DNA from: Paenibacillus planticolens | GTDB taxonomy: Bacteria; Bacillota; Bacilli; Paenibacillales; NBRC-103111 | NCBI RefSeq assembly: GCF_013141725.1 | Contig: NZ_WHNZ01000042.1 | Span: 62,001-126,000, forward strand | DNA: 64,000 bases | Direction: 5' to 3' | Part shown: piece after piece, positions 34,545-43,246 of the stretch | Layout: each line of letters begins with the position of its first letter | Numbering within the stretch: the first letter of the stretch is position 1 | Notes under the pieces: generated by a model | Databases searched by the model: none | What the model was told of the DNA's origin: nothing | The model's input: the letters and a program-made list of their open reading frames with translations, nothing else | Made by a program: the position numbers and the translations under genes

Positions 34545-35414
34545 GTGCTGAGCTGGTTAAGGAATAAGGAAGGAGTTGCGGCGTTATGCTTTCTGCTGCC
34601 GAGTGTAACGGGGTTTGTTGTTTTTTTCCTGCTTCCTTTCGGAATGGGATTTTATTACTCGCTGTTAGACAGCCCTGTGGACGGCTCGTTTACGGGTTTG
34701 ACGAATTACCGCGACTTGCTGGGAAACCCGATGTTTCGCCGGGCGGCGGTGAACACAAGCTTGTTCACAGGCATATGCGTCCCTCTGAATATGCTGCTTT
34801 CATTGGGGTTGGCCATGCTTCTAAACCGAAAGCTGCCGTTTCGTTCAACGTATAGGATTGCTTTCCTTACGCCGCTCGTCATCCCTGTTGCTTCGGTCGT
34901 ACTTGTCTGGAAGGCTCTGTTCGATTTGCATGGGAGCTTGAACGGATTGCTCGCGGGTTGGGGATTCGTTCCAAAGGACTGGATGGAGAGCGAGGCCGCC
35001 TTGTTCGTGGTCATGATTGTGTATCTATGGAAAAATATCGGGTACAACATGATTTTATTCCTGGCTGGTCTTCAAAATATACCGAACGACTACTACGAGG
35101 CGGCTTCGATCGACGGGGCGGGGAGATTCAGGCAATGGCGCTCCATCACGCTGATCTACTTGACTCCAACGGCATTTTTCGTTTTGTTGATGTCGATTAT
35201 CAATTCGTTCAAAGTATTCCGTGAAACGTATCTGATTGCCGGCGAATATCCCGATGCAAGCATTTACATGCTGCAGCATTATATGAACAACATGTTCAAA
35301 GCGTTAGATTACCAGAAGCTGACTTCGGCAGCTTTCCTAATGGCGCTTGGCATTGTACTTCTGGTTTGGTTCATTTTCTTGATCGAGCGGCGAATCAGCA
35401 AAATGTTCGGGTAA
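34545..35414 (+). CDS. ABC importer permease, MalF/UgpA type
   Basis: About 289 residues with six membrane helices. FLLPSVTGFVVFFLLPFGMG at the start and the EAA loop YYEAASIDGAGRFRQWRSIT identify a sugar-importer permease. GTG 34545 is preferred because GAGGAGG lies ten bases upstream; ATG 34506 has no site and would add 13 residues. It is the first gene of a same-strand run that continues to 44612. No ATPase gene accompanies it. Confidence 0.88.
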   Translation: MLSWLRNKEGVAALCFLLPSVTGFVVFFLLPFGMGFYYSLLDSPVDGSFTGLTNYRDLLGNPMFRRAAVNTSLFTGICVPLNMLLSLGLAMLLNRKLPFRSTYRIAFLTPLVIPVASVVLVWKALFDLHGSLNGLLAGWGFVPKDWMESEAALFVVMIVYLWKNIGYNMILFLAGLQNIPNDYYEAASIDGAGRFRQWRSITLIYLTPTAFFVLLMSIINSFKVFRETYLIAGEYPDASIYMLQHYMNNMFKALDYQKLTSAAFLMALGIVLLVWFIFLIERRISKMFG

Positions 35415-35444
35415 TTGAAACTTTAAGTTGAAAGGAGAAGCAGT

Positions 35445-36338
35445 ATGGATAAACGGCTTCGCTTCCGGGCCGGTCGCAAGCTTCGACAAATGGCGGCCAT
35501 TGTGATGCTGACGGCGATGACAGCGGGATTTCTTTTTCCGTTAGTGCTGACATCCTCCAATTCGTTCATGTCGGAGAGCGAAATAACGAACAATTATGCG
35601 GCTCTTGATGGCGTGGACAAAGCGAAAGCGAGTAGCAGCGAGTTCGTACAGTTGAAATGGATTCCGGAGCTTGTGAGCTTCTCGCAATATTACAACGTCC
35701 TGATCGGAAGACCCCATTTTCTGGTCATGTTCTGGAATTCTATGAAAATTACAGTGCCGGTCATTGCCGGTCAAATTGCGGTTGCCTCGTTAGCTGCCTA
35801 TGCGTTTGCCCATTTGCGCTTCCGTTTCCGTGAGAGCCTGTTTTTCATCTACATCGTCACGATGCTCATGCCTTTTCAAGTAACTCTCGTACCGAATTTC
35901 ATCATCGCCGATAAGCTGGGCCTCCTTGGCACCTATGGAGCCATCATTTATCCGGGGATATTCAGTAGCTTCGGTGTGTTTCTGCTGCGACAGTTTATGA
36001 CCTACGTGCCGGGAAGTTACATCGAAGCGGCTCGTGTAGACGGTGCGAGCCATTTGTACATATTCGCCAGAATCGTTATGCCCATGTGCAGCACGGGAGT
36101 CGCGTCGCTGGCCATTCTCGTCTTTATCGATCAATGGAATATGGTGGAGCAGCCGCTCATTTTTTTGAAGGAGGCTTACCAACAGCCGCTCTCTGTCTAT
36201 TTATCGGTGATCAGCGAAGGGGAGCGAGGCATTGCGTTTGCCGCATCAGCGATTTATATGCTGCCGATTCTGTTGATTGCGCTTTATGCGGAGAGATACT
36301 TGGTCGAAGGCATTCAACTTTCCGGCATTAAGGGATAA
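35445..36338 (+). CDS. ABC importer permease, MalG/UgpE type
   Basis: 297 residues. The EAA loop SYIEAARVDGASHLYIFARI and the terminal VEGIQLSGIKG are those of the MalG partner permease. Between helices 1 and 2 there is an extracellular stretch of about 70 residues, longer than usual, containing NNYAALDGVDKAKASSSEF. It starts 30 bases after the MalF-type gene with AAAGGAG upstream. It forms the import channel with that product. Confidence 0.88.
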   Translation: MDKRLRFRAGRKLRQMAAIVMLTAMTAGFLFPLVLTSSNSFMSESEITNNYAALDGVDKAKASSSEFVQLKWIPELVSFSQYYNVLIGRPHFLVMFWNSMKITVPVIAGQIAVASLAAYAFAHLRFRFRESLFFIYIVTMLMPFQVTLVPNFIIADKLGLLGTYGAIIYPGIFSSFGVFLLRQFMTYVPGSYIEAARVDGASHLYIFARIVMPMCSTGVASLAILVFIDQWNMVEQPLIFLKEAYQQPLSVYLSVISEGERGIAFAASAIYMLPILLIALYAERYLVEGIQLSGIKG

Positions 36339-36364
36339 AGAAAGCTTTATAGGAGGAACTAGCA

Positions 36365-37507
36365 ATGGAAGGAACCATGGCCGTCCCCGATGACGAACAG
36401 GTCAAAAAAAGAGGAATCAAAAGGGTTATCATCAGCTTCGTGATTGCGATGGCGGCATTGACGTTTTTTTCAAATACGCTGCTGAATATCTCACTGCCTG
36501 AGGTGACTGTGGAACAATCGCATGCCGGCAGTTTATCGCACGAGGTTTCGGGCTATGGAACGGTGGAAGCGGCGGAAACAGCGGATTTGTATGTAGAAAC
36601 AACTTGGTCGGTGTTGGAGGTGAATGTGAAAGCAGGTGACACCGTCAAAGCGGGTCAGGTATTGGTCACTTTAAAAACAAGAGATGCAGAGGACACGCTC
36701 AAAGACAACCAAGCCAGATACGAGCAAAAGAAGATCAGTTTGGAAAAGCAGCAGGATGCCTATGCCGAGGCTTTTCAAGTCGATGACGAGAAGCAGCTTC
36801 GCAATTTATCCCGTGATATGGAAACGGCGAAGCTGGATCTGCAAATTCTAAAGCGGCAAATCGATAATTTACAGAGGCAGCTTGCTGAATATTCACAAGT
36901 GATTGCCCCGGTTGACGGCATTGTAATGGAACTGAATGCGGTGAAGAACGCCTCCGTGCCAAGCGGGAAAGCTGCGGTGCGAATTGCGGATTTTTCCAAG
37001 GGGCAGTTGCTCAAAGCTACGATTCCCACTGAGAAGAGCTCTTATGTGAAGGTAGGCGATGAAACCGATATCTTATTCGCCGCATTGAGCAACGCACGAA
37101 TGAAAGCCAAGGTTGCCGACATTCGGGATGTTACGCCTGCAGCATCCTCTTCCGGTGCTCCGCAGTCTAGCTCGGACCGGAAGGAGGTGACATTCGCCTT
37201 GCGAAACGATCGGCTTACAGGCGGGGAGAAAGGGGAATTCAACATTGTTCAGAAGACGGCGCCATTCCGTTCGCTGCTGCCCAATGATGCGATCAGGGAA
37301 GACGATAAAGGCAAGTATGCGTTGATCGTGAAGGAGAAGAAAGGGCCGCTTGGCAATGAATATGTCCTGCAGCGGGCTTCCTTGCAGGCAGGAGATGCGG
37401 ATGACGAGATGACTTCCATTGAGAATGGCATTTCACCTCTGGATCAAGTGGTGGTCTCCAGCAGCAAGCCTGTCTCCGAAGGCGACCGGGTGCTGAAGAG
37501 CAAATGA
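36365..37507 (+). CDS. HlyD/MacA-like membrane-fusion adaptor
   Basis: 380 residues. One N-terminal membrane helix (about 20-42) is followed by a biotinyl-lipoyl-like half (EVNVKAGDTVKAGQVLVTLK), a coiled coil (about 110-180), the second lipoyl half (VIAPVDGIVMELN) and a beta-barrel part. This is the layout of MacA/HlyD/YknX adaptors, which normally couple a MacB-like exporter to substrates outside the membrane. The stop overlaps the start of the MacB-core-like gene by four bases (ATGA), so the two are translationally coupled. Its position beside importer permeases is unusual. Confidence 0.82.
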   Translation: MEGTMAVPDDEQVKKRGIKRVIISFVIAMAALTFFSNTLLNISLPEVTVEQSHAGSLSHEVSGYGTVEAAETADLYVETTWSVLEVNVKAGDTVKAGQVLVTLKTRDAEDTLKDNQARYEQKKISLEKQQDAYAEAFQVDDEKQLRNLSRDMETAKLDLQILKRQIDNLQRQLAEYSQVIAPVDGIVMELNAVKNASVPSGKAAVRIADFSKGQLLKATIPTEKSSYVKVGDETDILFAALSNARMKAKVADIRDVTPAASSSGAPQSSSDRKEVTFALRNDRLTGGEKGEFNIVQKTAPFRSLLPNDAIREDDKGKYALIVKEKKGPLGNEYVLQRASLQAGDADDEMTSIENGISPLDQVVVSSSKPVSEGDRVLKSK

Positions 37508-38916
37508 GTAAGGAGGCAAATGCGGTGCGTCATTTACGCATAAGAGGCTGGTTGGTGCTCCTAGGTATGCTGCTCATCCTAGGGAGCTTAGGGCTAATGT
37601 CGTCAGTGCTCTCCGATTGGGAGCGGGTAAGCGGGGCTCGTCAGTTGGATAAGCTTATTGTGAACGCGAACGCCGCTGAATCGAAGGCGAAAGGCTTGGA
37701 GCTTCAAGAAGCCGAACAGTTCTCCAAGAAATGGCCGCTGGGGATCGCCTACTCGGCGGCAGGTCAGGAGAAGGCCGCTGCCGGCAGCGTCTCGGTGCTC
37801 TGCGATGTATTCGGCGTGAGCGGGGATTACAGCCAATTCACCTCCTTTCCGATGAGAAGCGGTTCAACGATTTCACAAAAAGCGGTTGATGAACATAGTC
37901 GCGTCGCTGTTCTTAGTGAACGGACGGCTGACAAGCTGTTCCGTTCCAGATCGGTTGTCGGCAAACAAATAAAGCTGTTTGACACAAATTTCACGATCAC
38001 CGGGGTTTATGCCGATCGCGAGTCTTTACTGAAACAGCTCTCGGATGACGGCATAGCGGATATATGGATTCCGGTAACTGCGATGCTTGATGTGAGACCG
38101 GAAAGCCGAATCCAACACATGCAGCTAGCCGTTCACTCGGAGGGGGCTGTTCGAGCGGAGACAGACGCTGTTAACGGGCTGAGAGCCCTCGGGATGAACC
38201 CGGCGAACTTCCGTATCGATAACGAAGTGCTCAGATATCGTCAACTCGCCCAACTGCCAAAACTGCTGCTGTTTGGCTGTGGGACGGCTGCGATATATAT
38301 GCTGGTGCGGTTGATTATCCGGCTGTGGGGGGAGCAGATCACATCATTCCGGCGGAGGCGGTTGATAGAAGAATTTTCGAATATCGTAAAGCATAAACGA
38401 TATACTCTGTTGTTCTGCATCATCGCAACGCTCGCCGCAGCTGCATGCACAGCCTTGATATGGCAGCAGATCCGGTTTCGCTTCTATATTGCCCCGGAAT
38501 GGCTGCCAGAAGAGCTGATTCAAGTCTCTTTTTACGTGGATAAGCTGAGGAGCGTATGGGAGCAGCAAGCCGTGCAGGCGGGCTACGTCCCTTCGCCGCA
38601 AGAACGGCTCTCAGATGTGGTCGATCTGCTTTCTTGGAGACTGCTGCTCATTGGGGCATGCGGGATTCCGATTTTATGGACGGGGCTCAAGTGGTGGGCG
38701 ATAAGGCGGGTGCCGGTAAGCATACAACTGCAAAGCCTATTTCTAATGATCCCGGTTATAGCCCTAGTGGTATTTGCCACCGTTAAGCTAACAGGGCTGA
38801 ATATGCGGCTGGACCTTACAGAGTACGCTGTCGTAGGCGTGTTCATGATTTCATGTGTCTTATTTATTCATAAATTCAAAGGAGTGAATTCTCTTGATAT
38901 TCAAGATAAAAGCTAA
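37504..38916 (+). CDS. MacB-core/FtsX-like polytopic membrane protein without ATPase
   Basis: 470 residues. After one N-terminal helix there is a large extracellular domain (about 45-245) containing VAVLSERTADKLFRSRSVVG and KQIKLFDTNFTITGVYADRE, the pattern of the MacB periplasmic core. Four or five further membrane helices follow, between about 250 and 460. The helix layout after the core is not a clean FtsX triplet, and no ATPase domain or gene is present. It probably forms a complex with the HlyD-like adaptor encoded just upstream. Substrate and direction of transport are unknown. Confidence 0.65.
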   Translation: MSKEANAVRHLRIRGWLVLLGMLLILGSLGLMSSVLSDWERVSGARQLDKLIVNANAAESKAKGLELQEAEQFSKKWPLGIAYSAAGQEKAAAGSVSVLCDVFGVSGDYSQFTSFPMRSGSTISQKAVDEHSRVAVLSERTADKLFRSRSVVGKQIKLFDTNFTITGVYADRESLLKQLSDDGIADIWIPVTAMLDVRPESRIQHMQLAVHSEGAVRAETDAVNGLRALGMNPANFRIDNEVLRYRQLAQLPKLLLFGCGTAAIYMLVRLIIRLWGEQITSFRRRRLIEEFSNIVKHKRYTLLFCIIATLAAAACTALIWQQIRFRFYIAPEWLPEELIQVSFYVDKLRSVWEQQAVQAGYVPSPQERLSDVVDLLSWRLLLIGACGIPILWTGLKWWAIRRVPVSIQLQSLFLMIPVIALVVFATVKLTGLNMRLDLTEYAVVGVFMISCVLFIHKFKGVNSLDIQDKS

Positions 38917-40315
38917 ACAAACCATTCTCGCTTGTACGCTCATTTCCATGCTAGGTGTTACCGCTTGTTCAGGAAATCCAACCGCTGCCCCGACAGTCAG
39001 TGAAGGGAAAAGCGGTTCAGGTCCCAAAACGGTGTCGCTGTCCGTCATGACATCGGACCGGTTTCTTGAACTGGCGAAACAAAAGTTCGAAGAGGCCCAT
39101 CCCGATATTAAAATCGAGATCAAAGAGTATGCGGCTGCGCCGAATACAGCGACGAAAGCGCAGGGGCCCGGACAAAATATCGTCATGATGACAAAGCCGG
39201 ATCCTAAGAACATCGAGAAATACGTAAGTTCGGTCGGTGCTGAGTTAATGAGCGGCAAAGCTTCGGATCTGATCGTTACCAGTAATTTACCTTACAAAAA
39301 GTATGCCGACAAAAAGCTGCTCGAAAATATGGGCGATATGATGAATAAAGATGCTTCTTTCCCCAAAGACAACTATTATACAGGGGTTTTCGAGGCGATG
39401 AAATACGATGGCGTATTGTATAACGTCCCTGTGAGGATAGGCTTGAATAAATGGCTTGGCAATCTAAATGTGCTAGGCAGCGAAAAGATTGACGATACCA
39501 AATGGACATGGGCGGATTTCAAAAAGCTGGCACAGAATTGGATGGCGGATAAAAATAACGATGGCAAGCCCGATGCGTATCCGCTGGGAAAAATCGATCC
39601 TGATCAGCTTATCACCTTGATGCTGAACAGTTCTTACAACAAATTCGTTGATGCGGGCGGCAAAAAGGCAAGCTTCGATAAGCCGGAATTCATCAATCTT
39701 TTGAAGTTAGCCAAATCGATGTATGACGATAACATCATTCAAGGCGACAATGCCGATAAAGACGCCGTTGTTTTTCAACCCAAATCCAACTTGCTTATGT
39801 ACATGGACATGTATGCGATGCCAAAAATGTCTTTTGACGGTAAATCGAGTTTTTACGATCTCCCTTCGGAAAATGAAACGAGAGGAAGCTCGTTTACAAG
39901 TTCGCTTCCCGTTGCCATGAACAGCAAATCCCCCAATAAGAAGGAAGCTTGGGAATTTGTGAAGTTTCTGCTCTCTGACGAGATGCAATCGACGATGGAA
40001 CTGAACGGATTCGCTGTGAACAAGAACGGCGCTAAAGCACAAGGCGATACCCTGAAGAAGCTGGGTTCCGGCGAAGGCGGAAAAAACATGAAGCTGAATA
40101 TTAATGGCAAATCTATGACGCTTCAGCCGGCTACGGATGAGGAAATTGCCGCAATTGAGAAGGCTGTAAGCAACGCGAAGGTAATTGCCGAAAGCGATCC
40201 GAAAATTAGTATGGTCGTAGCGGAAGAAACCGCGCCATTTTTCCAAGGCCAGAAATCCGCTGAAGAAGTCGCCAAGGTGATTCAAAACAAAGTCAGCACT
40301 TATTTGCAGGAGTAA
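38894..40315 (+). CDS. Extracellular solute-binding lipoprotein
   Basis: 473 residues. It has a lipoprotein signal with lipobox GVTAC and a family 1 binding-protein body (VSLSVMTSDRFLELAKQKFE, later NSKSPNKKEAWEFVKFLLSD). It would deliver a solute to the MalF/MalG-type permeases at the start of the operon. The start is TTG 38894, nine bases after AAAGGAGTG, and lies inside the end of the preceding gene, which indicates translational coupling. The ligand is not evident. Confidence 0.88.
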   Translation: MIFKIKAKQTILACTLISMLGVTACSGNPTAAPTVSEGKSGSGPKTVSLSVMTSDRFLELAKQKFEEAHPDIKIEIKEYAAAPNTATKAQGPGQNIVMMTKPDPKNIEKYVSSVGAELMSGKASDLIVTSNLPYKKYADKKLLENMGDMMNKDASFPKDNYYTGVFEAMKYDGVLYNVPVRIGLNKWLGNLNVLGSEKIDDTKWTWADFKKLAQNWMADKNNDGKPDAYPLGKIDPDQLITLMLNSSYNKFVDAGGKKASFDKPEFINLLKLAKSMYDDNIIQGDNADKDAVVFQPKSNLLMYMDMYAMPKMSFDGKSSFYDLPSENETRGSSFTSSLPVAMNSKSPNKKEAWEFVKFLLSDEMQSTMELNGFAVNKNGAKAQGDTLKKLGSGEGGKNMKLNINGKSMTLQPATDEEIAAIEKAVSNAKVIAESDPKISMVVAEETAPFFQGQKSAEEVAKVIQNKVSTYLQE

Positions 40316-40317
40316 GC

Positions 40318-42453
40318 ATGATGTACCGTTCACATTTCATTATTTGTCTCGTCCTGTTCATGGTTTTCGGCAGCGTGGCCAGTACGGAATCGGTTCAGGC
40401 AGATTCGGCCTTGCACGTAACGAACGACCAACGGATCAAAGACAATACTGTGGGGAAAGTCAACTTGACAAATGAAAGCACGATGGAGGTCAAGGACGTT
40501 CAGCTGCTTCCCGGCGACAATAGCGCTTTAGTTACTTTTACGCTCAGCGTTACGAACAGGGATGGGCATGACATCGATTTTAAAAGCTATTTGGTTAGAT
40601 TGATGTCCGCTGCCGGAGAGAAGTTTACTGTCAATTTACTGCAGCAGGATAAGGTGAAAAACAAGATTATCCCTGGTCAAATACAGGAATTTCATTTCTA
40701 TGCCAAAGTGAATCAGGCTGCAAAGCTGCAGGATCTGGTGTTTAAGTTCGTTAAATTGGATTTTGCGGCAGCAGGGTATGAACAAGAGGTGGGCCGGCTC
40801 ATCGTGCCGCAGGACTACAGCTTCGTAACCCCCGCAGGTGCCATGCGCGCTTTCAATATTGGAAGCACACCGTTTCATGGCAAAATAAACCGTGCCACGC
40901 TCAGTTACAACGATGACTATTTTTTGCCGCTAGTATCCTTTGAACTGACTCATGACGGGTCTCAAGGAGCTAAATTGCCGGATCTCGGTTACTACATGCG
41001 AACGCGCAGCGGAGCGATGTATTCGCTGCAATCGAGCGCATTCACGGCAGGAAGCGCGATTCAGCCCCTAACAACGAAGGAGGGGACACTGAGCGGGTCC
41101 ATCCCGAGAGAAGCAGGGGCGGAAGGATGGCAGCTAATCATCACGCAATCTGTCTCTACGGGAGAATCGGGAAGCAGCGTTCAGCTGCCTCTCGCCTTTT
41201 TTGAAGTACCGGATGCAGCAGCTGAAGAAGTGTCGATTGGCCACGATTATGACTTTACCACTAAGACTGGAACGTATACTACCCAGTTGACTTCGCTGCA
41301 GCGTCTTCCCTGGGAGGATGAAGATATATTAGCCGCCAATGTGATCATCAAAAATAAAAGTAATGCGGCTCTTCCGATTCCGGATTTGCTGGGTGCTTTT
41401 AGACTCGATGATGCCGTCAATGTGGAAGCTAAGATCGTCCGGATGGATAAAGCGCTAACGCTGCAGCCAGGAAAAGAGCTAAACATCCATTTTGCTGGCA
41501 AAATCCCTTATACCGACGAATTCAGCTCTATTAGCCTGTATCTGCAAGAGAAGGAGTCGGACAATACCATTGTCGATCTGCTTACGTTCAAGCATAATAA
41601 AGATCTGATGAATATGGCATTTGTCCCTGCAAGGGAAACCAAAACGCTGAAGGATACCGGTCAAAGCGCTGCTTACACCGTTCGAGCCGATCAAATTTTT
41701 CATAGTGATACGTCCGATTTGTACGCCGTGCTCATGGACGTAGAAAATCTGGAAAAAAGGTTTACACTATTGCGTAAGCAGGTCGCCCAATTCAAAGCGG
41801 CCGATGGGACGGTATTTCCGGCGAGCATAACGGCTCCCTCCGATAAAGTGATGCCTGGCGGGAAAGCGCTGCAGTACATTTGGGCGATGGTACCGAAAGG
41901 GTACAAGACAGAAGGCATGCAGTTGATACTCGGAGACGAAATACCTGCTGTTGCCACAAATGACAAGGCGAAACCTCGGCAAGAGGGCTATGTCAACGGG
42001 GTTGCATTCGGAATCCCTGAAGGAAACAAAGTGCCGCAGGCAAGCTTTGCTGGTTTGGCTGTTTATCCATATTCGATAACGTTAAGTCATATCGGTACTC
42101 AGGCGAATTTTATCGCTGGAACCGTACAGCTCGATTTCGATTATGAGTTAAGCCGGAATGATCTGGTTGCTGCCGAGATGAGAGATCATAAACTTATCGT
42201 TGAGCTGACGGATGAGCTTGTCGATAGCGGCAAAGAACTTATCGTAAGCCAAACGTTTGATTTTGAGGGAACAGATCCCGCTAAGTCACTACTGCTGGGT
42301 AGTCACGATGCCACCATTTCTTACACAAACAAAGATAAAATTTATAAAGTCAAAGACTTCGCATCGTATCGGCTCAGCGTCTACCACGAATTTCAAGGTC
42401 AGAAAGTGCTGCTGGCTCAAAAGGACCTTGACTGGTTTATTTTTGCGGAGTAA
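40318..42453 (+). CDS. Secreted beta-rich protein of unknown function
   Basis: 711 residues with a signal peptide (hydrophobic core FIICLVLFMVFG, cleavage near VQA). The mature part has no membrane anchor. It appears to be several repeats of a beta domain, since phrases like DEFSSISLYLQEKE, KFVKLDFAAAGYEQ and YNDDYFLPLVSFELT have the same alternating pattern and each follows a statement such as LQPGKELNIHFAGKIPY. I do not recognise a family. It begins two bases after the stop of the binding-protein gene, so it belongs to the same transport operon and probably acts outside the cell with it. Confidence 0.6.
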   Translation: MMYRSHFIICLVLFMVFGSVASTESVQADSALHVTNDQRIKDNTVGKVNLTNESTMEVKDVQLLPGDNSALVTFTLSVTNRDGHDIDFKSYLVRLMSAAGEKFTVNLLQQDKVKNKIIPGQIQEFHFYAKVNQAAKLQDLVFKFVKLDFAAAGYEQEVGRLIVPQDYSFVTPAGAMRAFNIGSTPFHGKINRATLSYNDDYFLPLVSFELTHDGSQGAKLPDLGYYMRTRSGAMYSLQSSAFTAGSAIQPLTTKEGTLSGSIPREAGAEGWQLIITQSVSTGESGSSVQLPLAFFEVPDAAAEEVSIGHDYDFTTKTGTYTTQLTSLQRLPWEDEDILAANVIIKNKSNAALPIPDLLGAFRLDDAVNVEAKIVRMDKALTLQPGKELNIHFAGKIPYTDEFSSISLYLQEKESDNTIVDLLTFKHNKDLMNMAFVPARETKTLKDTGQSAAYTVRADQIFHSDTSDLYAVLMDVENLEKRFTLLRKQVAQFKAADGTVFPASITAPSDKVMPGGKALQYIWAMVPKGYKTEGMQLILGDEIPAVATNDKAKPRQEGYVNGVAFGIPEGNKVPQASFAGLAVYPYSITLSHIGTQANFIAGTVQLDFDYELSRNDLVAAEMRDHKLIVELTDELVDSGKELIVSQTFDFEGTDPAKSLLLGSHDATISYTNKDKIYKVKDFASYRLSVYHEFQGQKVLLAQKDLDWFIFAE

Positions 42454-42562
42454 GATCATGACATTTTAAGCTGGCATTCATCTTGTCCTTATATACTTAA
42501 GCCAACCGTAAAAACGTAAGCGTTCAAGTCTTCGCCGGGCATAGAAACAGGAGGCATACATA

Positions 42563-43246
42563 ATGAAAATTCTCGTTGTCGAGGACGACGTCCATCTACT
42601 CAAAACCATTACGACTCTGCTCACGGAAGAGGGGTATCAAATCGATCCGGCTGTGTGCGGGGAAGAAGGCTGCTATATGGCGGAGCAAAATATCTACGAT
42701 CTATTGGTGCTCGACAGAATGCTGCCAGGTATGGACGGTCTTCATATTGTACGCACCATTCGTGCTAAGCAGATACTAACGCCTATTTTATTCCTTACCG
42801 CTAGGGACAGTGTCGAGGATATGGTGAAAGGGCTTGACTCCGGAGCAGATGATTACATGACGAAGCCGTTCGAGGTGCCGGAATTGCTCGCACGTGTGCG
42901 GGCGCTGCTGCGAAGACGCGGTGCAATCGATAGCGAAACGGGGCTTGAGTATCATCGGATTGCGCTGAATGTCAGAACGAAGGAAGCCGCCATAGGCGGA
43001 AACCCGGTGGATCTTTCGCAGAAGGAGTTTGAGCTGCTCGAATATTTGGTGCGAAATCGGGAGCAAATTCTGACCAGGGAGCAAATTTGCATGCGGGTGT
43101 GGGGACTAGACTCCGACTTAGGCTCAAATGTGGTAGATGTCTACATCTATTATTTGCGGAAAAAACTAAAGCCTTTTGACTACGATCATCTCATCCATAC
43201 CGTTCGGAATGTTGGGTATATGTTGAAGGAGCCTATGCATGTTTAA
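42563..43246 (+). CDS. OmpR-family response regulator
   Basis: 227 residues. The receiver domain has the acidic pair VVEDD, the phospho-acceptor Asp51 in VLDRMLPGMDG, and the conserved Lys in DDYMTKPFE. The C-terminal winged helix (about 128-225) ends YYLRKKLKPF...TVRNVGYML. It is a DNA-binding regulator phosphorylated by the histidine kinase encoded next, whose start overlaps its end. It probably controls the upstream transport operon or a cell-envelope response. Confidence 0.93.
   Translation: MKILVVEDDVHLLKTITTLLTEEGYQIDPAVCGEEGCYMAEQNIYDLLVLDRMLPGMDGLHIVRTIRAKQILTPILFLTARDSVEDMVKGLDSGADDYMTKPFEVPELLARVRALLRRRGAIDSETGLEYHRIALNVRTKEAAIGGNPVDLSQKEFELLEYLVRNREQILTREQICMRVWGLDSDLGSNVVDVYIYYLRKKLKPFDYDHLIHTVRNVGYMLKEPMHV

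Noticed and set aside
36365..38916. Complete MacAB exporter
   Set aside because: No ATPase domain or gene is present and the membrane layout is not a clean MacB.
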